Assembly (NCBI GenBank): GCA_003550305.1
Contig: QKYT01000427.1
Coordinates: forward strand, 65,866 to 89,716
Origin: Glomus cerebriforme
Taxonomy: Eukaryota; Glomeromycota; Glomeromycetes; Glomerales; Glomeraceae
Reading direction: 5' to 3'
DNA length: 23,851 nucleotides
The notes below the pieces were generated by a model that did not search any database, was not told where the DNA came from, and worked only from the letters and a program-made list of their open reading frames with translations. Positions 1-9,618 of this stretch are shown one piece after another; position 1 is the stretch's first letter, and each line of letters begins with the position of its first letter. A program made the translations under genes and the position numbers.

Positions 1-598
1 AAAAAAAAAAATTTGGCGTTAATTAATTTATTTAACAAAAAAAGAATTTAATTAAATTATTTGTTTACATAAAAAAAAAATCCGGCGAGATTTTTTAATT
101 AAAAAAAAAAAAGATCGGTGTCGTGTAATCCTCGTGTTTAAAGTGCATTGTTTGTTTTTTAGTGAAATCCAGTTGGTTTATTTTTTTTTTTGTTAAATTG
201 ATATCAAAAGTGGTGACGTTTTTACCGATTTATCATGATTTTATAGATAATTGTAGATAGATAGATAGATCTTAAGGAAACAAAAAAAATCCGATTTGGT
301 AATTTGTAATTTATCTTCCACGTGTTTTCATGTTAAAAAAAAAAACAAACGGTAACGGTGTGATTTCCCACGGGGCTAAAATCGATATTACGGAAATTAA
401 AAGATAAATGACAGTCGACCGTTTCAAGTGATAATTATGAATTTTTGCCCGATGATATGCAGATAGCATTTTAGATATCCTCCGATATTCTGACATTATC
501 ATAATTAATTTTTATACAAGTTACAACAGGTTAAAAACAAATTGTTGTTTTGTTTACTTCAAATTTGGTAAAGAGAAAAAATATTTATGGAAATTTAA

Positions 599-600
<2 letters not shown>

Positions 601-638
<38 letters not shown>

Positions 639-639
639 T
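601..639. repeat. (TTA)n microsatellite, about 12-13 copies
   Basis: Uninterrupted run of TTA/ATT triplets directly visible, ending in TTT. It lies about 150 bp beyond the stop of the minus-strand reductase, probably downstream of its transcript. A length polymorphism between isolates would be expected. Confidence 0.95.
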
Positions 640-699
640 TAATAATGTTTTATATGTTGAACAAATAAATTATAATTTCGAAAATTGTACAAATGAAAA

Positions 700-705
700 T
701 TTATT
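700..705 (-). terminator. Putative poly(A) signal of the reductase gene
   Basis: TTTATT on the plus strand reads AATAAA on the minus strand, about 83 nt past the stop codon of the minus-strand ketopantoate reductase gene. Position and sequence fit a fungal polyadenylation signal. The region is so AT-rich that chance occurrence is quite possible. Confidence 0.35.
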
Positions 706-721
706 TACTTTTATTATCATT

Positions 722-749
722 ATCAATTATTATTATTATTATTATTATG
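722..749. repeat. (ATT)n microsatellite, about 7 copies
   Basis: Run of ATT triplets just downstream (on the minus strand) of the reductase stop codon, probably within its 3' UTR. Confidence 0.9.
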
Positions 750-787
750 AAAAAAAACAAGAGGAAGGATTCTATGTTATATACAAT

Positions 788-2035
788 CTATTTTAATAGA
801 CTATCTAAAACCTTTGGGTTTGTTTGAAGATTATGTCTTGTTTTTACCATATTAATTAAAAATTTATTAATAGGAGTAGGAATGTTATAAATTTTTCCTA
901 ACTCTACTATATACCCATTTAAATAATCAATCTCAGTCGGCATATTTCTTTTAATGTCTTGTAACATAGATGATTCATTATGGCAAGTTTTTATACAAAT
1001 TTGAAATACAGCATCAATTAATCTTTGTGTAGCAAATCTGTTTGATGGACTCATCCCAAGATTTGCTCTATGTTTTCTTATAACCATAGAAGATTCTTCA
1101 CAAATTGGACTTATAATATGTTCAACCGCTTTATTAAATAATAACCCTCCATTACGTATGTAATAAATTGATGTAAGTGGATCAATAACAGAATTCAATG
1201 CAAGATGTTCAAGTTTACGATTAATTAAACTTAAATATTTAACATTTCTTGCATTAAATTCTGGAATTCTTGTAAATGTTTTTATTACTGAATTTAATGT
1301 ATCATCTTCTAATTCTTCATCTTCATTATCATTTGTTAATTCTTCAGTTTTATCATTTATCTTTTCATTTGTCGATGACATTTCATCTAAATTTTCATAA
1401 TTATCATCTTTATTTTCTAAAGATTTTTCAGATTGTGAATTCATGTCGGATTTTTCTTCTCCAATTTCTTCAAACCGTCTAGGAACAACTCCAAGATCAA
1501 TTTCACCAAATCCTGAATGTACTAATTTAAATTGAGAACCAAAGGTAGCTTTTTTATAAACATGATGAGAATTTAATCCAATTATAATATTTGGTCTAAT
1601 AGCTTCATCAAAAGTATAATAATCTCTCATTAATTCTTCATAATTTCCTAATCCAAAAGTTAATAAAACAATTGTACTTGTTGGTGATAATCGATGAAAA
1701 ATTCTTTGATAATATTTACTAAATTCATGAGATTTAAGTGTAACTATAAGTCTTCTAATACGTAAAGATGGTGGACACGATTCATTTGGATATTTAGGAT
1801 CAATTAAATTTCCATAATCATATCCATGTATACATTCTGCTTGATATCCTTTTGATATTTCAACTTCTGGTTCAAATTCTTTTGTAATTTCAATCGTACG
1901 TCGAAGTTTATTATTAAAATTATTAAATGTTGTAGGATCTCTTATTAATAAGGTAACTTTTTGTCCATGTTTTCGAAGAAAATGTGCAATAAAAGAACCA
2001 TAATTTCCAATTCCAAGTATATGCCAATGTCTCAT
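788..2035 (-). CDS. 2-dehydropantoate 2-reductase (ketopantoate reductase, PanE/ApbA family)
   Basis: This is a 415-aa single-exon protein. The family reduces ketopantoate to pantoate with NADPH in pantothenate/CoA synthesis. Residues 6-13 hold the N-terminal dinucleotide-binding loop, ILGIGNYG (GxGxxG), followed by a hydrophobic helix and strand. Residues 95-137 carry the family pattern LIVTLKS...IVLLTFGLGNYEEL. The C-terminal domain has RKLEHLALNSVIDPLTSI (272-290, with K274 at the place of the catalytic lysine). It also has SSMLQDIKRNMPTEIDYLNG (355-374), which includes the conserved Ser and Glu (E368). An unusual acidic, Ser/Asn-rich insertion occupies about residues 190-247, between the two domains; yeast Pan5 is shorter (about 379 aa). 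The start was chosen because the nucleotide-binding strand begins at residue 4, and stop codons lie upstream. The gene shares a divergent promoter with the epimerase. Several fungal paralogues of this family have unproven substrates, so the exact reaction is inferred. Confidence 0.88.
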   Translation of the reverse strand: MRHWHILGIGNYGSFIAHFLRKHGQKVTLLIRDPTTFNNFNNKLRRTIEITKEFEPEVEISKGYQAECIHGYDYGNLIDPKYPNESCPPSLRIRRLIVTLKSHEFSKYYQRIFHRLSPTSTIVLLTFGLGNYEELMRDYYTFDEAIRPNIIIGLNSHHVYKKATFGSQFKLVHSGFGEIDLGVVPRRFEEIGEEKSDMNSQSEKSLENKDDNYENLDEMSSTNEKINDKTEELTNDNEDEELEDDTLNSVIKTFTRIPEFNARNVKYLSLINRKLEHLALNSVIDPLTSIYYIRNGGLLFNKAVEHIISPICEESSMVIRKHRANLGMSPSNRFATQRLIDAVFQICIKTCHNESSMLQDIKRNMPTEIDYLNGYIVELGKIYNIPTPINKFLINMVKTRHNLQTNPKVLDSLLK

Positions 2036-2692
2036 TTTTTTGTAATTTTAATTAAAAAATAATTGGTCTAATGAACAGTTACGCTTATGATTCTTAAATT
2101 TACCAAAGAAAATTTGAGAAAAAAAAAAAAGTGAAGAAAAATTTTTTTCGTGATGTTACATGACCGCACGTTCTCACCATGTGACTTAATATCATGTGAC
2201 TTAGGGGATGAATTTTTGTTGCACATTTCAACCTTTACATATAGGAGTAGCTCACAGAAATGACAGAAATTTACGGAAAATTTTAGTATTTTAACGTTTA
2301 GATGTTATGTTTTAAAATATAGGAAGTAAAAATAGATTTGTTATATTATAAATTTACAAAACATTTTGATATGTTAACAAAAGCAATTTGTATATTGCTT
2401 ATTATTATTATTATTTATGAAAGTGAAATATTATAAAAATATTTGTGATAATGTATTCCCGAAAATTTTAACTTTGACCAACATAATTTGGGCCAAGATC
2501 AGAATCTAATCATAAGGATAGATTAACTTAGTCCCGTGATTTAATCTTTGACACGGTGATTTTATAACCCAATTGGCAATTGTGTTGTTCATATGTTCAT
2601 AACCTTATCCTTAATTAAGTCCTGATCAATATTTAATTTACATTCGAATTCTCACGGATACCTTTCTAACTGCTAACGCTAATATTTCAGAT
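2036..2692. promoter_or_regulatory. Divergent promoter region with CATGTGACTTA direct repeat
   Basis: This 657-bp gap separates the start codons of the minus-strand reductase and the plus-strand epimerase. CATGTGACTTA occurs twice (2178-2188 and 2193-2203) with a 15-bp start-to-start spacing, and the second copy runs into TTAGGGGATGA (2201-2211), which contains a stress-element-like AGGGG core. CATGTGAC resembles a bHLH site, but no factor can be assigned from sequence. Near the epimerase start, two CTAAC branch-point-like words (2666-2670 and 2673-2677) precede an acceptor AG at 2689-2690. The end of this region is therefore probably an intron in the 5' UTR. I could not place its donor. Confidence 0.55.
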
Positions 2693-4041
2693 ATGCCAGT
2701 TGAAGTTCAAGAAGATAAAGTTATTTTGAAACATGCCCTTGGATCTTCCGCAGAAGGTACATAATAACATTTTGCACTGCTGCTTTAATATCGTAAAAAT
2801 ATTTTAACGTTCTTTTTGTATTTAGTTTATTTTTATGGCGCGACACTTACAAGCTGGAAATATCACGAAAAAGAACTTTTATTTTTGAGGTAACATTCAT
2901 TATCCATTAGAGATTTTGTAATTGTAATCGTTAGCATCGATTTTAATTCAATGTTTTGCTTATTAGTAAGAAATCTTTTCTTAATGGAACTAAAGCAATT
3001 CGTGGAGGAATTCCCTTAGGTAACTAAACGGATTCAACTTGTTGGCATTGTTTTTCTTTTTGACTTATCTATTCAATTAAATTTCGTTCGCAGTTTTCCC
3101 TCAATTTGGTAAAGCATCTGATTCATCCGTTGCAACCGCTGCACTTCCACAACATGGTTTTGCTCGTATTTCGAAATTTGAATGGATTGGAGTTTCAGTT
3201 GATAATGAATCCGAAGTTTCCGTTAGATTTGGTAAAAAAAAAAAAAAAGAAAAAAAGTTCGTTTTTTTTTTGCCCGAAAAATGAATTGATTTTTGTTTCT
3301 GTAATTTTTTTTTTCTCAAGGATTAAATGATACTCAGATTCCTGAAAATGTACGAAAAGATTGGCCCAAAAAATTTAAATTAATTTTCATTGTAACTCTT
3401 AATGATGATACGTTAAGAACTAATTTAATAGTCAAAAATGAAGATAAAGCACCATTTGATTTTCAAGCTCTTTTACATACTTATTATTCTGTTCCAGTAA
3501 GATATTAATTATTTGTTAAATTGGATATTAATTGTATTTGATTTTTTTTTTACTAATTTATTATTTATTTGATTTTATTTTTCAATATAACAGGATATTT
3601 CTAAAGTATCAATTGAAGGATTCTATAATGTCTCATATGTTGATAAAGTGAATAACTTCATAACAAATGTTGATAATGATCAATCTATAAAAATTGATCA
3701 AGAGACAGATAGGATTTATGCAAATGTTCCAACTGAAACAATTAAAATAAATTTAGGTGATGAATCTAATGAAGTTTTCCTATTAAAAAGAATTAATTTG
3801 AAGGATACAGGTATGTTAAATAAATATACTTTTTATGATTAAAAAAAAAAATTGCTAATGAAAATATATTTTTTAAGTTGTGTGGAATCCATGGATTGAT
3901 AAAGCAAAGGGAATGTCAGATTATGATGATGATGAATATAAACAAATGGTTTGTGTTGAACCTGGTAATGTTTCAAATTATATAACTTTAAACCCTGAAG
4001 AAAGTTGGGAAGGTGGACAAATTATTCAATATAAACATTAG
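2693..4041 (+). CDS. Glucose-6-phosphate 1-epimerase (YMR099C-like), seven exons
   Basis: Catalyses interconversion of the alpha and beta anomers of glucose-6-phosphate (aldose 1-epimerase superfamily), presumably cytosolic. I assembled exons 2693-2756, 2826-2889, 2967-3019, 3094-3231, 3321-3496, 3594-3810 and 3878-4041. All introns are GT-AG and reading-frame phase is kept at every junction, giving 876 nt and 291 aa (yeast YMR099C is 297 aa). Family signatures span junctions correctly: YGATLTSWK (25-33), RGGIPLVFPQFG (55-66), LPQHGFAR (78-85), and WNPW/CVEPGN near the C terminus. The two catalytic residues known from the yeast enzyme correspond to H159 (in ALLHTYYSVP) and E265 (in CVEPGN). 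The ATG at 2693 gives the expected N terminus before the GSSAEV motif and sits 2 bp after a likely 5' UTR intron acceptor. The gene is intact, with no stop or frameshift. Confidence 0.93.
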
Positions 4042-4079
4042 TTTATATATTTATTATATATATAACATGTATTTATTAT

Positions 4080-4085
4080 AATAAA
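4080..4085 (+). terminator. Putative poly(A) signal of the epimerase gene
   Basis: AATAAA lies 39 nt after the TAG stop codon of the epimerase gene, in a TA-rich 3' flank. Sequence and spacing are typical, but the AT-rich context makes chance matches common. Confidence 0.4.
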
Positions 4086-5105
4086 TATTCTCAATATATT
4101 ATTATACAGTATTTTAATATTGTATATAAAAATATATAAATCAGATTCTTAATGTACATTGTAATTTATATCACATTGTTTATTTATATTCTTGATTCTT
4201 GTGATTAATTATTAAAATTACTTATATTATTTACAATGATATTTATAATATATCTTTTTACTTACAAATTAACTCTAATACTTATAAAAATAAGAAATTT
4301 TTTTTAACTTCACATTAAGGTTTTTTTGAAAGTTCTTTTACTGCCTTTGTGAAATTATAATTCTTAGTTCTTATCATTCTTTTTAAAGTTAATATCTTAA
4401 AGAATAAAAATTATAGATTTGTAATTTTATTTTATAAATTTTTAATATTATATGTTAACTATACATTTATTTTATATACTAATTTAAATAAAAATTATTA
4501 TATATAAGTTTTACAAAAAAATAATAAAATATTCTCATATTATTTAAAATACTTTTATAGTTAATCAATCATTAAAAAGAATTTAAATAATTTTAAATAT
4601 AATATAACTAGTTTACAAAATTTTATAAGAAAATTATTTTTAATAATATTGTTTTTCAGTAAAAATATTATTATAAATTTGAGTTAATAAAGTAATAATA
4701 TTTTTTTTATACTTAAAATTTTATTTATTTTTTTTAAATTAAATAGCAAAATAATCAATTTTATTAATTATTATAATAAATTAAAAATGCAAATTAATAT
4801 TTTTATTAAATTATATATTTTTTTCTATATTAAAAATTTTAATATATTTATAACTATATTCATGGATATACATATTCTATCTTTTATATTATGTGACTTA
4901 TATACTATAATTGATATAAAATAAACTATTTGTAATTATAAAATAAATTATTTTGTAATCATTTTTCTTAATTTCATTAGTCCTTTTCTTTCTTTTATTA
5001 AATATTTTTTTCTATTAAATACTTATCTATTTTATTCTTTAAGATAAATACAACTAATAGCCAAGTATTATAAACTAATAATGATATTGAAAATTTAAAA
5101 AAAAG
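4086..5105. other. Extremely AT-rich spacer, nothing recognised
   Basis: About 1 kb of nearly pure A/T between the epimerase gene and the first transposon remnant. I see no ORF, inverted end or tandem period. It probably holds the 3' UTR of the epimerase and unidentifiable old repeat debris. Confidence 0.5.
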
Positions 5106-6480
5106 TAATATTAATAGCAAATCTAAAGATAGTTCATTTAAAATTCTTAAACAATCTTTAAAGTAATATGTAATCCAATTAGGCTTTGAAATAAAAATAG
5201 TACAAAGTAAAAAAGATAAAGATATTTAATCATTAAAAATATATAAATACTATTATGGTGATAAATATATATCTAAAAAAAAAGTAGATTTTTGAAAACA
5301 AGAATCTATCTATATTAATTATGAATTTATAATAAATGCTTCTTATTAAAAATGTCAAAATCTGGTATTTGTTAATAAGTTTATTAGTAAACACAATTAT
5401 CTATTATAAAATATTGCTATTCTTCAAGAATTTTCACTAATATCACATAAAATATCAAATAATATAATAGAAAAAATATAATTTTATGTATAAAAATATT
5501 ATTTAAATACAATTGTTTTAAAAAGAATATTATAAAAAAATAGTCAAATCAAGATATCTATAGCCAAAATGTAGTTTTAAAGCTAATGTTCAGATTAAGA
5601 ATGATACTACAATACTGCTTAAATATTTAGTTAATTTGTATACAAAAAAATCCTAAATGATATTTTAAGGTTAAGTTTAAAGGTATTGTTAATTAATTAT
5701 TCAAAATTTTTTGGATATCATTTGAACAAAAAAAAAATGTGAAATCAGTATCATAGTATTATTATAAATGACAATATATTTAAAACTAACAAGTATTCAA
5801 TACCATTAAATATATTTATTATTATTAATTGTAATCAATAAAGTAGAATTGTAATAATTGCAGTTATGTGTAATAAAACTGTATACATATGAATAGATTT
5901 TAGAACAAATAAAGCTTTCTACAGGAGATCTTTAACTAATAATAATTTTTATAGATGTAGATCTTGCAATAAAAATTGCAATAGCCAACCAATATTCTAA
6001 AATAATTATACAACACTACTACTTTTATATTTGATAAAATTTGATAAAAAAAACTTAAGAAAAGCTTTATAATAAATGGAATATATTTATTAGTAAATTC
6101 TATATTCTGCATAATTTTTATTGTATTAGATTTTGAACATTATTAAGCAAAATTAATGAGCAATTATTTAAAAATTCAAGAATACTATAAATATGTATTA
6201 TATTTATTTAAATCATATTAGGTATAAGCATTTATTAAATGTATTTTTTTAGCAAATACATATTCAACATAATGGGTAAAGAATATGAATTAAAGTTAAT
6301 TCAAAAAGTTCATTATATTAGCTTCTAGAAATTCGTTTAAAGGATGAGATTAAATACTTAAAATAGCAAGAATTTTCAAATCTGTTAATGAATTATGTAA
6401 GAAATATCTTATATCTAATTTATTAACTTTACAATAAAAACAGATAATAAAGTATTTTTTATATAAAGTTTGAATGAGAG
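5106..6480 (+). pseudogene. Decayed MULE transposase with FAR1-like N-terminal region
   Basis: Conceptual translation in shifting plus-strand frames gives a recognisable Mutator-like transposase, broken by many stops and frameshifts. The start (5110-5420) resembles the FAR1/WRKY-GCM1 type DNA-binding region: YVIQLGFEIKIVQSKKDKD, then LVFVNKFISKHN ending in the expected histidine area. About 5755-5880 gives IIINDNIFKTNKYSIPLN followed by a hydrophobic strand, matching the MULE domain region of the first catalytic Asp. About 5950-6010 gives IDVDLAIKIAIANQYSK, matching the second Asp (family form TDAD-A). A later segment near 6355-6430 (KIARIFKSVNELCKKYL) fits the C-terminal part seen in Rhizophagus FAR1-like proteins. 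I recognise the family from memory, not by a search. No terminal inverted repeats were found. Confidence 0.65.
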
Positions 6481-7159
6481 AAATTAGAAAAATTAATATG
6501 ATACTATTAGGAATTTTTTTTGGGAAATATATAGTGATATATATCTCTTTATCATTATTTATCACATTAATTATAATATATGATATATATCGATAATAAT
6601 CACACTTGTCGAGTAAATTCAATATGAATAAATAGTAATAAAATATCAGATTTTAACCTAAATAATAAATATCAATAAATATTTAAATGATAAATATTGA
6701 ATTCGATAAACACCAATAAATATGCTAATAATAAATAACCTGAACAATAAAAAATACAAATGATAAAAATTAAAATTTAACCAATATGATAAATATAGTA
6801 TTTTATAAAAAAAAATAATACTTTGCATTTATTTTATTATATAAAATATTATATAAAATAATATAAAACTAAATTAAACTAACTAAATGAAAAAAATGTA
6901 GCAATAAAAATAAGAAAAAAATGTTAAGTGATAAAAATAAAAAAAAATATAGTGATAAAATAAGAAGCGATAAAATAAGAAAAAAAATAATAATTATAAT
7001 CATTTTTCAACTAAAGAAGATTGTAAATGGAAGCCTAAATCAAAAAGTAATAAAATCACAAATGATATTAAACTTAAAACTTAATTCAGAAATAGAACAA
7101 ATTAAAATAATTACCGTTATTAATCAAATAATTTATCATATATTATAAAACTTGTATTG
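6481..7159. other. Low-complexity AT-rich spacer
   Basis: Contains AATAAATAT-type low-complexity sequence (6620-6800) and an A-rich stretch with GATAAAATAAG repeats (about 6900-6990). A 75-codon plus-strand ORF at 6921-7148 is Lys/Ile-rich low complexity and I do not consider it a gene. This region separates the MULE remnant from the end of the minus-strand pseudogene. Confidence 0.5.
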
Positions 7160-8759
7160 TTAAATATCATTTCATCTTTGAGTAGTTCTTTTTCATCTTC
7201 ATTATTATTATCAAGCATTTCTTCATGTAAGTCTGATGTTGAATCACTAAGTTTAATTTAAACAGTTTTATTAATCGCATCCTAATTTTGACTTTGATTA
7301 ATAAAATTAATTTTTAAATAACAAAATAAATTCAATAATACTCTAAATCTTTTAATCACAATTCTATCAGTTTTCTAAAGATAATATATTGCATACAGAT
7401 GTAGTATAAATGTACATATCATTAAATCTTTCTTTGCTAGTATCATCTAGCGATGGAAATGCAGAACTGGTGATATTCTCTATCATACATTCAGTAAACA
7501 ATCTATTATAATTATCTTTTACTTTCTTGGATTGCTTCCATTCCAGAATATTTTTCAATTTTTTACGTTTATTACTTGCCAATTGCAGTTCGCATATTTT
7601 GAAAATAGCAGATCGGATTGCTGAAATATGACTTTCTCTCTCGTCTTTTATTTTTCACATGATCTATTATAAAATAAAATTAAAATTAAATATTTAAAAA
7701 TTAACAATTAATTGATAATAATTACCAGAGAATTATGTTTTTCACTAAAGGTGTTGATTCATTCTCATTCATCCAATCTGTGAATATAATTCAAATAAAT
7801 CAAATTTAGCCAATTTTTCAAGGATTGTTTATATTTATCAAACTTTGGCCACATGTTATTTGAAAAAAAATTAGCGCATATTACGTTATATCCATCCTAT
7901 ATAATATGGCGATAAATAACTTATGATATTAAATATCTAAATGTGATAATATAATATAAACTAAATTATTATTTACATTAAATACTTTTAAACTAAACTT
8001 ATTATCTTTATCACTGTTTAGTTTTTTTTTATTTGAGTCTAAAGTCATGAAATTCTTTCAAGCAATATTTTTTGCAATTCATATAAAACATGAATTTGTT
8101 TACTCTGTTTTATTAACATTGCCTCAATATTATTAAGAAGACCATGATTATCAAATGAAATTTATTTAACCATTGGAGTTGAATGTTGACTTTGGATAGG
8201 TTCAGCTATAGAAGGTTCAACTATAGGTATTGAATGTTAACTTTGGGTGGGTTCAACTATAAGCAATTCAACTATAAGTGTTGAGCATCAATTTTATTGT
8301 CTTTCAATAGGGATAGGTGATATTATTGGCATGTGAGGTCGACTCATAATAATTTCTGAATCGATAATTATCAGTGATATGGCCAATTATTAAGATGATG
8401 ATTGTTAAGTTGAAGACGATTGTGAGGTGGTAGAGGTAGATTAATAAAAAGAATTCAAAACTTCTTCATCATCATCTTTTTCTTATTCTTCTTCATCTTC
8501 TCTAGCATATATTTTATAATAACATTCAACAATATGTTTACTTCTTCTTAAACCTCTTGCATGTACTATATCTCTTGCCTCTCTTGTAACTAAAATAAAG
8601 CATTTAACGTATATTAACGTTTATTAATATAATAATGTAGTAGTTATTATTACCTTCTGTATTTTTTGATAAATTTTTATTATTATTTTTTTTGTCTGAT
8701 TTATGATATTTTCAGTTTGACACTTCTGAAAATTTAGCTTCCCAATGTTTATAAGGCAT
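7160..8759 (-). pseudogene. Decayed multi-exon gene of unknown family
   Basis: Not recognised as a known family, but clearly once coding. Reading from an ATG at 8759: an opening exon (MPYKHWEAKFSEVSN...) leads to a GTAAT...TTTTAG intron at 8590-8653. The frame is kept across that junction into VTREARDIVHARGLRRSKH and an acidic run. Next (8340-8045) comes a Pro/Ser/Gln linker with degenerate repeats of the type IVEPTQS-HS-P, then a probable coiled coil (GLLNNIEAMLIKQSKQIHVL). After a gap come WPKFDKYKQSLKNW and WMNENESTPLVKNII, an intron at 7664-7725, and a 71-codon open stretch (7367-7582) including LKNILEWKQSKKVKDNYN. An acidic tail (LHEEMLDNNNEDEKELLKDE) follows near 7170-7250. Several stops and at least one frameshift break it. 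It may be a transposon-linked or lineage-specific gene. Confidence 0.5.
8590..8653 (-). other. Recognisable 64-nt intron in the unknown pseudogene
   Basis: On the minus strand the intron begins GTAATAATA and ends GCTTTATTTTAG. Removing it joins GAA-G to TT-ACA and keeps one open frame on both sides (…NTE-VTREAR…). This supports a real former gene rather than a chance ORF. Confidence 0.6.
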
Positions 8760-8832
8760 TTTTTAAAAAAAGAGAGTGAGAAAATGAGAAAATTTGAAAA
8801 ATAAGTAAGAAAGCACTAATATTTTAAAAAAT

Positions 8833-9215
8833 TGTATGAAGAAAAATGTTAAAAAGCATGTGAGAAGAAAAATGTAAACAAGAAAAAAAGTTAAAAAGTG
8901 AAGAAAAGTTAAAAAGCGTGTGAGAAAAAATATTAGAAAGTGAAGAAAAGTTAAAAATTGTGCAAAAAAAATTGGTAGAAAGCAAAGAAAAGTTAAAAAG
9001 TGTGTGAAGAAAAATGTTAGAAAGTGAAAAGAAAAATGTTAAAAAATGTGCGAGAAGAAAAATGTAAGCGAGAAAAAAATGTTAGAAAGCAAAGAAAATT
9101 AAAAAACATGTGAAGAAAAATGTTAAAAAGCAAAGAAAAGTTAAAAAGTATGTGAAGAAAATGTTAAAATACGTATAAGAAGAAAAATATAAGTGAGAAA
9201 AAAAATACGATTAGA
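8833..9215. repeat. 42-bp G/A-rich minisatellite, about 8-9 imperfect units
   Basis: Degenerate tandem repeat with a core like GAAGAAAAGTTAAAAAGYG followed by TGTGAGAAAAATGTTAGAAAG. Unit starts at 8900, 8942, 8984 and 9026 are exactly 42 bp apart; later starts fall at 9091 and 9132, with one expanded unit of 65 bp. The plus strand is almost free of C, so the array is a long polypurine-biased tract. It lies directly upstream of the start codon of the unknown minus-strand pseudogene (ATG at 8759), where that gene's promoter would be. Confidence 0.85.
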
Positions 9216-9618
9216 AAAGTTAATAGAAAGTTTAAGTTATGCTTATATATACTCTCATCATTTTTTGATATCATTATAAATCTCACTTAAAATGATTTAA
9301 TCAATATTAATTGTTTTACTTTCAGTATGATAATGATAATTGATGTGATTCTACAATTATTAAAATCAAATTAACTTATATAGTTTATTGATTAAATAAT
9401 AATAATTCAATTTTCAATTGTTCTTTAATAATTATTGAAAGTTAATTAAATATCATCAATTTGTTATTGAAAGAAAATAAATTTTGTTAAAAATTTTTTT
9501 CAATACATTTGATACATTAAATAAGATAATATTTAAATGCTTACATTATTTCTGAATCTTTGCAACTTCCTATGCTTTAAAATGTCATATTTCTATCAAC
9601 CATTAATATATTGCTAAA
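9216..9618. other. AT-rich spacer, nothing recognised
   Basis: No coding or structured repeat found. The part nearest 9619 could contain an eroded upstream exon or promoter of the Plavaka fragment, but I see no zinc-finger exon here. Confidence 0.5.

Larger units (their letters stand above)
1..787. other. Intergenic left edge, microsatellites, no gene recognised
   Basis: No convincing coding sequence. A 63-codon minus-strand ORF at 311-502 has no recognisable domain and I treat it as chance. Visible here are a short GATA tract (about 255-270), many A/T homopolymers, and two ATT/TTA microsatellites described separately. The first 500 bases are less AT-rich than the TE zone (blocks near 345-375 with CGGTAACGG and CCCACGGGGC), so they could be promoter or 5' UTR of a gene lying off the left edge. 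The stretch 540-787 is the 3' flank of the minus-strand reductase gene. Confidence 0.5.

Noticed and set aside
311..502. 63-codon minus-strand ORF near the left edge
   Set aside because: No domain, start context or homologous pattern recognised; short and compatible with chance.
1276..1482. Plus-strand ORF of 68 codons
   Set aside because: Antisense shadow of the acidic insertion in the ketopantoate reductase gene; Leu/His/Phe-rich composition is an artefact.
3101..3330. Overlapping ORFs on both strands inside the epimerase gene
   Set aside because: They read through introns or in the wrong frame; the spliced epimerase model explains the region fully.
6350..6622. 90-codon minus-strand ORF
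   Set aside because: Lies opposite the C-terminal part of the MULE remnant, has an Ile/Tyr-rich composition, and matches nothing known.
6921..7148. 75-codon plus-strand ORF rich in Lys and Ile
   Set aside because: Product of A-rich low-complexity sequence, with no protein-like organisation.
8833..9215. CRISPR-like array
   Set aside because: The 42-bp units are contiguous degenerate repeats with no unique spacers, in a eukaryotic context; a minisatellite explains them.
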